Origin: Curtobacterium sp. BH-2-1-1
GTDB lineage: Bacteria > Actinomycetota > Actinomycetes > Actinomycetales > Microbacteriaceae
Direction of reading: 5' to 3'
Assembly: GCF_001806325.1 (NCBI RefSeq)
Contig: NZ_CP017580.1
Span: 2,356,001 to 2,420,000 of the forward strand
Length of the DNA: 64,000 nt
The number at the start of each line of letters is the position of its first letter. Position 1 is the stretch's first letter. Of the stretch, positions 25,611-34,277 are shown one piece after another. The position numbers were made by a program, and so were the translations under genes. The notes under the pieces were generated by a model, which saw only the letters and a list, made by a program, of their open reading frames with translations, did no database searches and was not told the DNA's origin.

Positions 25611-26437
25611 CCCGCGTCGCCGCGGTGCAGCTCGCGCCCGTCGTCGGTGACCTCGCGGCGAACGCTGCGACGGTGGGGGCGGCGCTCGCCGCAGTCCCGG
25701 ACGACGTGGACGTCGTGGTCCTCCCGGAACTCGCGACGAGCGGCTACGTGTTCCGCGATGCCGCCGAGGCCCGTTCTGCAGCCGTCGCCGCGTCGGACGC
25801 GACCGTGACGGACTGGGCGACCACTGCCTCCCGGCTCTCCGGCGGCGCCGGTGGCGTCGTCGTGGGCGGCTTCGCCGAACTCGGCGACGACGGTGTCGTG
25901 CACAACTCCGCCGCGGTCGTCGACCCGTCCGGAGTGATCGGCGTCTACCGGAAGGTCCACCTGTGGGACGGCGAGAAGGAGTGCTTCACGCCGGGGTCGC
26001 GGCCGCCGCTCGTCGTGGACACCCGGCACGGGCGCATCGGCGTGGCCATCTGCTTCGACATGGAGTTCCCGGAGTGGACCAGGCTCGCGGCGCTCGACGG
26101 TGCGGACGTGCTCGCGGTGCCGACGAACTGGCCGTACGTCGAGCGCCCCGCGGGGGAGCGTGCCCCCGAGGTGCAGATCGCCATGGCCGCCGCGCGGGTG
26201 AACCGGATGGCGATCGTGTGCGCCGACCGGTGCGGCACCGAGCGCGGGGTCGACTGGAACGAGGGGACCTCGATCGTCGATGCCGACGGATGGGTGCGAG
26301 CCGCGACGGGACCGGGCCCCGGCACGGTGGTCGTCGACCTCGACCTCGTCGCCACCCGGGACAAGACCCTCACGCCGCGCGCGGACCTGTTCGGTGACCG
26401 ACGGCCGGACCTCTACGGACCGCTCACCGGCCGGTGA
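25607..26437 (+). CDS. Nitrilase-superfamily carbon-nitrogen hydrolase
   Basis: A 276-residue hydrolase with the full Glu-Lys-Cys triad: Glu in VLPELATSGY (about 41), Lys in YRKVHLW and Cys in AICFDMEFPE. The fold forms dimers in the cytoplasm and cleaves amides, N-carbamoyl groups or, less often, nitriles. It is translationally coupled to the permease. Together with the HisD-like enzyme it suggests a pathway that oxidises an alcohol and releases ammonia from an amide; the order of steps cannot be read from sequence. Confidence 0.87.
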   Translation: MTRVAAVQLAPVVGDLAANAATVGAALAAVPDDVDVVVLPELATSGYVFRDAAEARSAAVAASDATVTDWATTASRLSGGAGGVVVGGFAELGDDGVVHNSAAVVDPSGVIGVYRKVHLWDGEKECFTPGSRPPLVVDTRHGRIGVAICFDMEFPEWTRLAALDGADVLAVPTNWPYVERPAGERAPEVQIAMAAARVNRMAIVCADRCGTERGVDWNEGTSIVDADGWVRAATGPGPGTVVVDLDLVATRDKTLTPRADLFGDRRPDLYGPLTGR

Positions 26438-26446
26438 CGACGCCGG

Positions 26447-27340
26447 TCACCCCTCGGTGAGGAGCTCGCGGGCCAGACGGGCGAGCTCCGCGGTGGCCGC
26501 CGACAGGATCGACCCGTCCCGTTCGACGAGCGCGACGGTGTCGTGGACCGGCTCGGCGAACGGCGTCCAGTGCAGCCCGAGGCCCGCGGCGGACACCTCG
26601 GCGACCGCCCGCGCGATGAACGTGTCGCCCACTCCCGACGCGACGAGGGCGAGCGCGGTCTCGACCTGCTCGACCTCGACGTGCGGCTCGAGGGACACCC
26701 CGGCGAGTCGGGCACGTTCGGCGAACTGCCGTCGGGTGGGGTCGCGCCAGCCGTAGTGCGCGTCGTACAGGACGAGGCGACGAGCGGCCATGGCCTCGAT
26801 CGTCATCGGCTGCTCGGCGACCGACGGGTCCCGGCTGACGAAGACGACCTCGTCACGGCGGAGCGGCGTCACCCGGAGCCCGTCGGTGTCGATCGGCAGG
26901 ACGACGAGCCCTGCTTCGAGACCGCCCGAGGCCACCTCGTTCGCGACCTCGACCGAGTTCAGCCCGATGACCCGGAGCCGCACGGCCGGGTGCGCGGCGT
27001 GGAATCGGGTGAGGAGCTCATCGAGCGCGTAGTACTTCGCGTTGCGGAGCAGTCCGAACGACGCCGTCCCGCCGACCAGTGACGTCACCGCGCGGAGCGC
27101 CCGGTCCGCCGAGTCGGCCTCGGCGATGATCCGCTCCGCCATCGGCAGCAGCACCGCGCCGGCGTCCGTCAGGGTCAGGCGCCGCCGGCCCCGGACGAAC
27201 AGTGCGGTGTCGTACGCGCCCTCGAGCCGGCGGACGAACTCGGAGACCGACGACTGCGAGCGGAGCAGAGCCGCCGCGGCCGCCGTGAACGAGCCGAGGT
27301 GGGCGACGGCGACGAAGACGCGCAGCTGCACCAGGGTCAC
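26447..27340 (-). CDS. LysR-type transcriptional regulator
   Basis: A 297-residue regulator with an N-terminal winged helix-turn-helix (FTAAAAALLRSQSSVSEFVR, about 18-37) and an effector domain. It faces the HisD/permease/hydrolase operon tail to tail, 9 bases apart, and is the only candidate regulator adjacent to it. LysR proteins more often diverge from their targets, so the link is an inference. Confidence 0.85.
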   Translation of the reverse strand: MTLVQLRVFVAVAHLGSFTAAAAALLRSQSSVSEFVRRLEGAYDTALFVRGRRRLTLTDAGAVLLPMAERIIAEADSADRALRAVTSLVGGTASFGLLRNAKYYALDELLTRFHAAHPAVRLRVIGLNSVEVANEVASGGLEAGLVVLPIDTDGLRVTPLRRDEVVFVSRDPSVAEQPMTIEAMAARRLVLYDAHYGWRDPTRRQFAERARLAGVSLEPHVEVEQVETALALVASGVGDTFIARAVAEVSAAGLGLHWTPFAEPVHDTVALVERDGSILSAATAELARLARELLTEG

Positions 27341-27381
27341 GGCGGCAGCCTACTGGTGTCGTCGTCGGCGGGCGGCGGTGG

Positions 27382-27510
27382 TCAGGCGATCGTGCTGCCG
27401 CCGTCGACGAGGAGCTCGCTGCCCGTCATGCCGGAGCTCTGGTCGGACGCGAGGAAGAGGACGGTGGCGGCGACCTCCTCGGGGAACGCCCGCCGGCTGT
27501 TCGGTCTCAC
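27382..27510 (-). pseudogene. Truncated 3' fragment of a short-chain dehydrogenase
   Basis: Only about 42 codons remain: FPEEVAATVLFLASDQSSG followed by MTGSELLVDGG and a stop. This is the diagnostic C-terminal end of classical SDR enzymes (PEEVA...LFLAS...TG..LLVDGG). The Rossmann and catalytic Tyr-Lys parts are absent upstream, where an acetyltransferase gene begins on the other strand. It is a deletion remnant; the residual GTG is not evidence for a working gene. Confidence 0.7.
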
Positions 27511-27544
27511 GGGCTGAGCACCCCGTCGCCGGTACGCTGCGGAC

Positions 27545-28075
27545 ATGCCGGGGGACTTCACGATCCGAACCACGACCGAGCGCGACTGGGAGCAGGTGCG
27601 CGCCCTCCGCATCGAGAACGCCACGGACGATCCGATCTCCTACGGGGCGACGCTCGAGTACACGCTCGCGATGACCGAGGACGACTGGCGGCTCCGCGCG
27701 AGGCGTGGCGAGGGGACTGAGTCGACGAGCGTGGTGGCGGTCGACGGGACGGGCCGTTGGATCGGGATGATGAGCGGCCAGGTCGGTGACGCGTACGGCA
27801 ACGATCCCGTGCTCACCGGCGTGTACGTCACGCCGTCGTCCCGCGGTCGGGCGAACGGCGTCGCGGATGCACTGCTCGACCACGTGGTCGGGTGGGCAGC
27901 GGGGCACGGGGAACGGCTCCGTCTCGAGGTGTACGAGCAGGCGGTGCCGGCTGGTCGCTTCTACGAACGTCGCGGGTTCCGGGCGAGCGGTCGCTCCCGC
28001 GACTTCCGACTGCTGGGGCAGGGGCGGGACGCCCCGTCGCTGCGCCTGGTCGAGTTGGTGCGGACCGTCACGTGA
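27545..28075 (+). CDS. GNAT family N-acetyltransferase
   Basis: A 176-residue enzyme with GNAT strands and the acetyl-CoA loop region after 'VYVTPSSRGRANGVADALLD', then 'FYERRGFRASG' near the C-terminus. Substrate unknown. It starts directly beyond the SDR fragment on the opposite strand and ends just before a GGAGGCGCG palindrome. Confidence 0.82.
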   Translation: MPGDFTIRTTTERDWEQVRALRIENATDDPISYGATLEYTLAMTEDDWRLRARRGEGTESTSVVAVDGTGRWIGMMSGQVGDAYGNDPVLTGVYVTPSSRGRANGVADALLDHVVGWAAGHGERLRLEVYEQAVPAGRFYERRGFRASGRSRDFRLLGQGRDAPSLRLVELVRTVT

Positions 28076-28083
28076 CCGGCTGA

Positions 28084-28127
28084 CGGACGGGAGGCGCGGT
28101 GCGACCCCGCCCCGCGCCTCCCGTCCG
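28084..28127. terminator. Palindromic terminator, GGAGGCGCG family
   Basis: Perfect 16-base arms (28084-28099, 28112-28127) with a 12-base loop, starting 9 bases after the GNAT stop and lying between convergent genes. Confidence 0.72.
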
Positions 28128-28138
28128 CTGTGCGGTCG

Positions 28139-29212
28139 TCAAACGGCGGCGAGCTCCCGCGTCAGCGCCGCCACGAACGCGTCGATGTCCTGCTCCGAGG
28201 TGTCGAACGAGCACATCCACCGCACCTCGTTCCGGCTGGCGTCCCAGTCGTAGAACCGGAAGTGCTCGCGCAGCCGATCGGCCACGCCGGCCGGCAGCGT
28301 CGCGAAGACCCCGTTCGCCTGGGTCTCCTGGCTGAACCCGACGCCGCGGATGCTGCCGTCGGCGATCCCCGCCTCGAGGGCGCCGCGGAGTCGCTGCGCC
28401 ATGGCGTTGGCGTGCCCGGCCGACCGGAGGTAGAGGTCGTCGCTGAGCAGGGCGATGAGCTGTGCCGAGACGAAGCGCATCTTCGACGAGAGCTGCATGT
28501 TGAGCTTGCGGAGGTAGTGCAGGCCCTCCGATGCCTCGGGGTTCAGGACGACGATCGCCTCGCCGTAGAGCATCCCGTTCTTCGTCCCGCCGAAGCTCAG
28601 CACGTCGACGCCGGCGTCGGTGGTGAAGTCGCGCAGGGGGAGCCCGAGGCTCGCGGCCGCGTTCGAGATGCGGGCGCCGTCCATGTGCAGCGTCATGCCG
28701 AGCGGGTGGATGTGGTCCGCGATCGCGCGGACCTCGTCCACCGAGTAGGCGGTGCCGAGCTCGGTGGTCTGGGTGATCGAGACGACGAGCGGCTGGGCGC
28801 GGTGCTCGTCGCCCCAGCCCCAGGCCTCCTTGTCGATGAGCTCGGGGGTGAGCTTGCCGTCCGGCGTCTCGACGGGCAGGAGCTTGATCCCGCCCACGCG
28901 CTCGGGGGCGCCGGCCTCGTCGGTGTGGATGTGCGCGGTCGAGGTGCACACGACGGCGCCCCAGCGGGGGAGCATCGACTGCAGTCCGACGACGTTCGCG
29001 CCGGTGCCGTTGAACACCGGGAACGCCTGCGCCTGCGACCCGAAGTGCTCCCCGACGACCTCGTTGAGCCGTGCGGTGTACACGTCTTCGCCGTAGGCGA
29101 TCTGGTGGCCGTCGTTGGCCGCGGTGATCGCCGCGAGGATCTCGGGGTGGATGCCGGCGTAGTTGTCCGAGGCGAAGCCCCGCAGGTCCAGGTCGTGGAG
29201 TCGAAGGGTCAC
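28139..29212 (-). CDS. Threonine-aldolase-family PLP enzyme
   Basis: A 357-residue fold-type I PLP enzyme of the beta-eliminating lyase/threonine aldolase family. 'SFGGTKNGM' holds the PLP lysine, 'MDGARISNA' the cofactor Asp, and the N-terminus the usual FASDNYAG motif. It would cleave threonine or another beta-hydroxy amino acid to glycine and an aldehyde. AGGA 7 bases before GTG supports the start. It is the last gene of an operon with DUF6421 and SDR genes, so its true substrate may be a special metabolite rather than threonine. Confidence 0.87.
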   Translation of the reverse strand: MTLRLHDLDLRGFASDNYAGIHPEILAAITAANDGHQIAYGEDVYTARLNEVVGEHFGSQAQAFPVFNGTGANVVGLQSMLPRWGAVVCTSTAHIHTDEAGAPERVGGIKLLPVETPDGKLTPELIDKEAWGWGDEHRAQPLVVSITQTTELGTAYSVDEVRAIADHIHPLGMTLHMDGARISNAAASLGLPLRDFTTDAGVDVLSFGGTKNGMLYGEAIVVLNPEASEGLHYLRKLNMQLSSKMRFVSAQLIALLSDDLYLRSAGHANAMAQRLRGALEAGIADGSIRGVGFSQETQANGVFATLPAGVADRLREHFRFYDWDASRNEVRWMCSFDTSEQDIDAFVAALTRELAAV

Positions 29213-29216
29213 GCGT

Positions 29217-29900
29217 TCATCCTAGGTTCGGGGCGTCGCCCGCCGAGAGCGGGATGCGGGTGCCGTTCACGGCTGCGGGGTCGGCCGACCAGAGCCGCAC
29301 GACCTCGTCGCCGAGTCGCGCCTCGAGGCCGGCGAGTGCGCGCACGACGAACACGACCGCGGCGGCGGTGTCGGGCGCGTCCGTGCCGAACCCCTGGGCG
29401 ACGGCGCGGACCCAGGCGTCCGAGGCGGCCTTCGCGGCGGCGTAGTTCGCGGCACCGGCGGTGGGCGAGTCGACGGTGGTGGAGGAGACGAAGGCCAGGC
29501 GTCCGGCGGGCGAGGCGACGAGGTCGCCGAAGAACTCCCGCGTCGTGTTCCGGAGCGTCCGGAAGGCCCGGTCGAAGAAGTCCCAGTTGTCGTCCGACTG
29601 GCCGGCGATGCTGCCGCCGCCACGCCAGCCACCGACCAGGTGGACGAGTCCGTCGATCGGCCCGAGGTCCGCGTGGATCCGTGACGCCAGCGCGGCGACG
29701 TCCGCACGCGACGAGAGGTCGCACGTGTGGGTGGTGACGCCCGGAACGGCGGTACTGAGAGCCTCCAGGCCCGCCGCCCTCGTGCCGACCGCGACCACCG
29801 TCGCACCGGCGGTGACCAGCGACCGCGCGACGGCCTCGCCGCTGGTGCTGGTCGCGCCCGCGACCAGCACCACGCGACCGGTGAGCGACCCATCGCTCAC
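29217..29900 (-). CDS. Short-chain dehydrogenase/reductase
   Basis: A 227-residue SDR. The cofactor loop is GATSTSGEA, a variant of TGxxxGxG, and the active site shows Ser in 'FVSSTTV' and YAAAK. Start GTG overlaps the upstream DUF6421 stop as GTGA, and it ends 5 bases before the aldolase start. A carbonyl or alcohol on the same intermediate as the PLP enzyme is a reasonable substrate; the exact reaction is not known. Confidence 0.83.
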   Translation of the reverse strand: MSDGSLTGRVVLVAGATSTSGEAVARSLVTAGATVVAVGTRAAGLEALSTAVPGVTTHTCDLSSRADVAALASRIHADLGPIDGLVHLVGGWRGGGSIAGQSDDNWDFFDRAFRTLRNTTREFFGDLVASPAGRLAFVSSTTVDSPTAGAANYAAAKAASDAWVRAVAQGFGTDAPDTAAAVVFVVRALAGLEARLGDEVVRLWSADPAAVNGTRIPLSAGDAPNLG

Positions 29901-31345
29901 GCCGCGACCTCCGTCGTCCCGGTGATCCCGGCCGTCGACGCGATGACCGGCGCCATCTTCTTGTTGAGCGCCTCGTAGAACATCGACAGCGGGAACTCGT
30001 CGTCCATGACCGCGTCGGTGTAGCCCTTCGGCGGTCCGGCGAGCGTCTCGGTGGGGAGTCCGCGCGCCCAGGCCGAGGCCGGGTGCGGCGTGAGCGTCCG
30101 GGTGAGCATCTCGTACGCGGCGAGCCAGTGCGCCGCCTTCGGCCGGTCGATCGAGCGCCGGTACAGCTCGTTGATCTCGTCGCTGAGGGCGATGATGACG
30201 TCCGGGACGGCCTCCCAGTCGATGGTGAGCTGCGTGTCCGTCCAGTGCAGGACGTCGTGCTGGTGCATCCACGCGAAGAGCAGCTGGCCGCCGAGGCCGT
30301 CGTAGTTGCGGACACGGCTGCCGGTGATCGCGAAGCGGAAGATGCGGTCGAACACGACGGCGTACTGCACGAGGCGCGCGTGGTCACGGATGGCGCGCTG
30401 CGCGTCCTGGAGGCTCGCATCCGGCAGTGCCGAGAGGGTGCGTTCCAGACGCACGGACTCGCGGAACGCGGTGAGGTCGCAGCGCAGCTCCTCGAGCGAG
30501 TAGAGGAAGAACGGCATCCGCTGCTTGATCATGAACGGGTCGAACGGCAGGTCTCCGCGCATGTGCGACCGGTCGTGGATGATGTCCCACATCACGAAGA
30601 CCTGCTCGGTGAGCTCCTGGTCGTCGAGCATCGCGCGCGCGTCGTCAGGAAGGTCGAGCTTGGTGATCTCGGCGGCCGCGCGGACGACCCGGCGGTAGCG
30701 GGCGGCCTCGCGGTCCTGGAAGATCGCGCCCCACGTGAACGTCGGCAGCTCGCGCATCGCCACGGTCTCGGGGAAGAGCACGGCCGAGTTCGTGTCGTAC
30801 CCGGGGGTGAAGTCGACGAACCGCAGCGCGACGAAGAGCGCGTTGCCGTAGTCGCCGGCCTCGAGCTCGGCGATGAACTCGGGCCAGATGACCTCGACCA
30901 GGACGGCTTCGACGAACCGCGAGGAGCTGCCGTTCTGCGTCACCATCGGGAACACGACGAGGTGGCCGAGCCCGTCGACGCGGTGCTGTTGCGGCTGGAA
31001 CGTGTTCAGGGAGTCGAGGAAGTCGGGGACGCCGAACCCCTCGTCGCGCCACCGGGCGAAGTCGTGCTGCACGGCCTCGAGGAAAGCCGCGTCGTGCGGG
31101 AAGTGCGGTGCGAGCTCGGCGATGGCCGGGACGATCGTCGCGACGTGCTCGGTCGCGGCAGCGTGGTCGGCAGGCTCGGGCACGGAGCCGTCCTGCACCT
31201 GGACGGTCTGCAGCGCGGTGACGGCGTCCTGCAGCCGGAGCCAGGCCGGGTGGGCGGCGACCTCGCGCACGGACAGGCGGTCCTCGACGACCTCGGGTTC
31301 TCCGACGATGGCGTCCTTCGAGAACTCCTGGACGAACTGCGACAT
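29897..31345 (-). CDS. DUF6421-like protein of unknown function
   Basis: A 482-residue soluble protein that I match by memory to the actinobacterial DUF6421 family. It is mostly helical and has a striking HDRSH motif (His257, His261) followed by MRGDLPFDPFM, which could bind metal. GGGAGG 6 bases before the ATG fixes the start; a longer upstream frame lacks support. It leads an operon with an SDR and a threonine-aldolase-like enzyme, with overlapping stops and starts. Function is unknown; an oxidoreductase or metal enzyme role is only a suggestion. Confidence 0.75.
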   Translation of the reverse strand: MSQFVQEFSKDAIVGEPEVVEDRLSVREVAAHPAWLRLQDAVTALQTVQVQDGSVPEPADHAAATEHVATIVPAIAELAPHFPHDAAFLEAVQHDFARWRDEGFGVPDFLDSLNTFQPQQHRVDGLGHLVVFPMVTQNGSSSRFVEAVLVEVIWPEFIAELEAGDYGNALFVALRFVDFTPGYDTNSAVLFPETVAMRELPTFTWGAIFQDREAARYRRVVRAAAEITKLDLPDDARAMLDDQELTEQVFVMWDIIHDRSHMRGDLPFDPFMIKQRMPFFLYSLEELRCDLTAFRESVRLERTLSALPDASLQDAQRAIRDHARLVQYAVVFDRIFRFAITGSRVRNYDGLGGQLLFAWMHQHDVLHWTDTQLTIDWEAVPDVIIALSDEINELYRRSIDRPKAAHWLAAYEMLTRTLTPHPASAWARGLPTETLAGPPKGYTDAVMDDEFPLSMFYEALNKKMAPVIASTAGITGTTEVAA

Positions 31346-31563
31346 GTCGTACCTCCCGTCGTTGGGCTGGCTGCGGGTGCGCTGGTGCATCGAGCCTAGG
31401 GAAGATCGGGGGGCGCAAAGTTGCCCATCTGCGGCGGAAACGTGCGCGTCTGGCGGCCCCGCGCTCCGAACTGATCGCACCGCGCAAGGTTCCTCCGTTG
31501 CAGGGCTGGACTGCGCTCGACATCGCTTCACCGGTACGGTCGCAGTGAGCTTCAGGGAGGACC

Positions 31564-32073
31564 GTGGACGAACCGATCAGCGACGGGTCGAGCGTCGACA
31601 TCGAGGTCGTCCACCCCGGTGACCCGGTGGCCGACGGGATCGTGCGGACGTACCTCGCCGAGGTCGCGTCGCGCTGGTACGGACGCCCGGCGACCGAGGA
31701 GGAGGTCGACCAGGCGCTGCGCGACGAGCCGTACGACGGGCTGCAGGGTGCGTCCGGGGTGTTCCTCGTCGCCGTCGAGCAGGGTCGAGCGATCGCGTGC
31801 GCCGGAGCGCGGTTCGGTGCCGGTGTCGGTCTCGGTGTCGCCGAACTCACGAAGGTCTTCACCCTGCCCGAGGCGCGTGGACGGGGCACGGCGGCCCGAC
31901 TCGTGCGCGAGCTCGAGGCGGCGTGCCGTCGCCGCGGGATCGGCGTGCTCCGGCTGGACACCCGTGCCGAACTCGCCGAGGCCTGTGCGCTCTACGAGCG
32001 GCTCGGCTTCGAGCGCGTGCCCGCCTTCACCGACGACCCCTACTCGGACCGGTGGTACGCGAAGCGGCTCTGA
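31564..32073 (+). CDS. GNAT family N-acetyltransferase
   Basis: A 169-residue enzyme. 'ELTKVFTLPEARGRGTAARL' is the classical acetyl-CoA-binding RGxGxA-type loop, with 'ALYERLGFERVP' at the end. GGAGG 4-5 bases before GTG supports the start. It sits alone between a DUF6421 promoter region and a palindromic terminator. Substrate unknown. Confidence 0.87.
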   Translation: MDEPISDGSSVDIEVVHPGDPVADGIVRTYLAEVASRWYGRPATEEEVDQALRDEPYDGLQGASGVFLVAVEQGRAIACAGARFGAGVGLGVAELTKVFTLPEARGRGTAARLVRELEAACRRRGIGVLRLDTRAELAEACALYERLGFERVPAFTDDPYSDRWYAKRL

Positions 32074-32093
32074 ACCGCAGCGACCGTGGGTCG

Positions 32094-32125
32094 GGAGGCG
32101 CGGGTCGGCGCCGCACCGCGCCTCC
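32094..32125. terminator. Palindromic terminator, GGAGGCGCG family (short form)
   Basis: Arms GGAGGCGCGG (32094-32103) and CCGCGCCTCC (32116-32125) with a 12-base loop, 21 bases after the GNAT stop. The flanks have drifted relative to other copies. Confidence 0.6.
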
Positions 32126-32242
32126 TGGTCGGGCCGTGGTCGCGTCCACGACTGCCGGGCCGACGACCGGACCCGGCTGGGTCAGCGCCGCCGCCCCGCG
32201 CGGCGCATCGGGACGTGGCCCCACCAGCCGAGGCCGTCGGCG

Positions 32243-32476
32243 TCAGGCGCTCGGGCCGCTCGTCCGGTTCAACCGGTCGGCCGCACGCCCGAGGAGCCAG
32301 TTCACGGCCCACCCGACCACGCCGATGACCGGCACCGCGACGATCACGACGGTCCAGACGATCTTCACGAGGTCGCTCCGACGTCGGTCCCGCCACACCT
32401 GCACCAGCGCCAGTACGTCCAGCGCCAGCACGACCAGCAGGACCAGCACGTGTGCGCCGCCCAGGTTCTCGAGCAC
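32243..32476 (-). CDS. Small PLDc_N-type membrane protein
   Basis: A 77-residue protein with two membrane helices (about 9-25 and 36-55) separated by the motif 'WRDRRRSDLVKIVW', which resembles the phospholipase-D/cardiolipin-synthase N-terminal domain found alone in many actinobacteria. GGGGAG before the GTG supports this start rather than a longer upstream one. Function unknown. Confidence 0.75.
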   Translation of the reverse strand: MLENLGGAHVLVLLVVLALDVLALVQVWRDRRRSDLVKIVWTVVIVAVPVIGVVGWAVNWLLGRAADRLNRTSGPSA

Positions 32477-32622
32477 GTCGTTCTCCCCTCGTCCGCCGCG
32501 GCGCAGGGATGCGCCGCGCGGCGGTCCAACGATAGGAGGGCGCGGCGGGTGGTTCGTCAGTCCAGCGGTTGACATCGGTGATCGATGGTCCCGGTGCCGG
32601 CCACGACACCCGCATCCGAGGG

Positions 32623-32659
32623 GTAGACGTCACGTGTTGCTCAAAATACGATCGTCTAC
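32623..32659. promoter_or_regulatory. Inverted repeat in promoter region of surface-protein operon
   Basis: GTAGACG and CGTCTAC arms, 7 bases each, enclose a locally AT-rich 23-base stretch (CTCAAAATACGAT) 39 bases before the WxL-like gene. It may be an operator or promoter element; no regulator is tied to it. Confidence 0.25.
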
Positions 32660-32697
32660 TGAGTGCAGATCACCTGCGCGCCGATCGAAGGAGCCCC

Positions 32698-33228
32698 ATG
32701 TACCGGACACGTACCGCCCTCGCCAGCACCGCCGTCGCTGGCCTCGCCGTCGCGGCCATGATCAGCGTCGCGACCCCTGCGGCCGCCGACAGCCAGACCA
32801 CGGCGGTCGCCGCAGTCGAAGCCGGAGCACTGTCGATCTCGGCGCCCACCGCACTCACCCTCGGGTCGGCGGCACCGGGGACGACGGGTTCCGCGACCCT
32901 CGAGGGCGTCGTCGTGACCGACGATCGCGCCGGGACCGATGGGTGGGTCGCATCCGTGACGGTCACCGACTTCTCGTCGGCCAGCGTGGACCGCCAGCTG
33001 CCGGCGTCCGCGCTGACCTACGCTCCCGGACAGGCCGTCGTGACGGGGACGGCCACCCTGACGCCGTCGACGGTCACCGGCAGCACGACGGCCGCGGCGG
33101 TGCAGACCGCGGCTGCCGTCTCGGGGAACAACACCGCGACCTGGGACGCGACGGTCGGTCTCGCCGTGCCCGCGGACGCCCTGGCCGCCGATGACTACAC
33201 GGCGACGATCACACACTCGGTGGCGTGA
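32698..33228 (+). CDS. Secreted WxL-like surface protein
   Basis: A 176-residue exported protein with a Sec signal peptide (cleavage near ATPAAA-DS, about residue 30). The mature part is Thr/Ala/Val-rich beta structure with 'DDRAGTDGWVASVTVTDF' and ends 'DDYTATITHSVA', matching the pattern of actinobacterial WxL-like domains although the WxL tryptophan motif itself is reduced. AAGGAG precedes the ATG. The stop overlaps the next gene, which encodes a WxL-interacting-like protein, so both are probably displayed together at the cell wall. Confidence 0.7.
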   Translation: MYRTRTALASTAVAGLAVAAMISVATPAAADSQTTAVAAVEAGALSISAPTALTLGSAAPGTTGSATLEGVVVTDDRAGTDGWVASVTVTDFSSASVDRQLPASALTYAPGQAVVTGTATLTPSTVTGSTTAAAVQTAAAVSGNNTATWDATVGLAVPADALAADDYTATITHSVA

Positions 33229-34277
33229 CTCGACGAGCTGCGCACAGCCTCCTCCTCGTCGTTGCGGCGAGCATCGTGTGGTCCGTCCTCGTGGCCCCGG
33301 CCGGGGTCGCCGCAGCGGGGACGGGATCGAGCCCGGAACCGGGGATCGGCGTGCAACTGCTCCCCGGGGCCGAGGCCACGGACCGGTCACCCACCAGTCG
33401 GTACATCCGGGACACGCTGCGGCCCGGGCAGACGGTCGAGCGGACGATCCGTGTGACCAACGCTTCGGACACGGAGCGGGCGGTGTCGATGACCACGACC
33501 GCGGCCGGGATCACGGACGGAGCGTTCCGGATCGACACCGCACCGCGGAGCGAGCTGACCGACTGGATCGGGCTGGACCCGGCGTCCGTCGACGTTCCGG
33601 CGAGGTCGTCCGCTCTGGTCCGGGTCCGCATCGCCGTCCCTCCGGACGCGACCGGCGGGGAGCGGTACGCGGTCGTCTGGGCAGCCACCGCCTCCGAGCG
33701 GCCGGACGGGACCGGCCTCCGGATGGTCAGCCGGGTCGGGGTGCGGTCGTACGTGGCCGTCAGCGGGCCGGCCGCGCTCCGCACGGCGTTCCGGGTGTCG
33801 GAGCCGCGCGTCGGACCGAGTGGGGACGAGCGGACCGTGCTCGCGGACGTCCGCAACACCGGCGAGCGCGCGGTCGACCTCACCGGCACGCTCGTGCTCG
33901 CGGACGGACCGGCAGGGGCCGTGCTCCCGTCGATCACCGGGGACCGGCCGCGGACCCTCGCCCCGGGTCAGCGGGCCGCGTTGACCTTCACGGTACCGGC
34001 CGCGGTGGCGCCCGGCACCTGGCTCGCACGGATCGCCGTCACCGACGGCGTCACCACCGAACGGACCGCGGGGAGCATCGCCCTGCCGAGCGCCTCGCCG
34101 AGGGCCGCCACGCGCATCGACCGGGCGTCCGGATCCCATCCGTCCGTGGGGCTCGTCCCCGTCCTGCTCGTCCTGCTCGTCCTCGCCTCGGCGACGGTGA
34201 CGGCCCTCGCGCTCCGGCGCCGCCGCTCGACGACCGCTCCGACTCCACCGGAAGGAACCCCGCATGTCCCTCACTGA
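33225..34277 (+). CDS. DUF916/WxL-interacting-protein-like membrane protein
   Basis: A 350-residue protein: signal peptide (about 1-28), a first beta domain beginning 'GIGVQLLPG' and carrying 'YIRDTLRPGQTVERTIRVTN' as in DUF916, a second beta-sandwich (about 170-290), a C-terminal membrane helix (about 305-325) and a basic tail. In Firmicutes such proteins bind peptidoglycan and WxL partners. GTGA overlap with the WxL-like gene supports a joint role at the surface, for example adhesion. Confidence 0.75.
   Translation: MTRRAAHSLLLVVAASIVWSVLVAPAGVAAAGTGSSPEPGIGVQLLPGAEATDRSPTSRYIRDTLRPGQTVERTIRVTNASDTERAVSMTTTAAGITDGAFRIDTAPRSELTDWIGLDPASVDVPARSSALVRVRIAVPPDATGGERYAVVWAATASERPDGTGLRMVSRVGVRSYVAVSGPAALRTAFRVSEPRVGPSGDERTVLADVRNTGERAVDLTGTLVLADGPAGAVLPSITGDRPRTLAPGQRAALTFTVPAAVAPGTWLARIAVTDGVTTERTAGSIALPSASPRAATRIDRASGSHPSVGLVPVLLVLLVLASATVTALALRRRRSTTAPTPPEGTPHVPH

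Noticed and set aside
32569..32697. Longer start for the WxL-like protein
   Set aside because: The signal peptide and AAGGAG site place the start at the later ATG; the upstream frame covers the promoter region.
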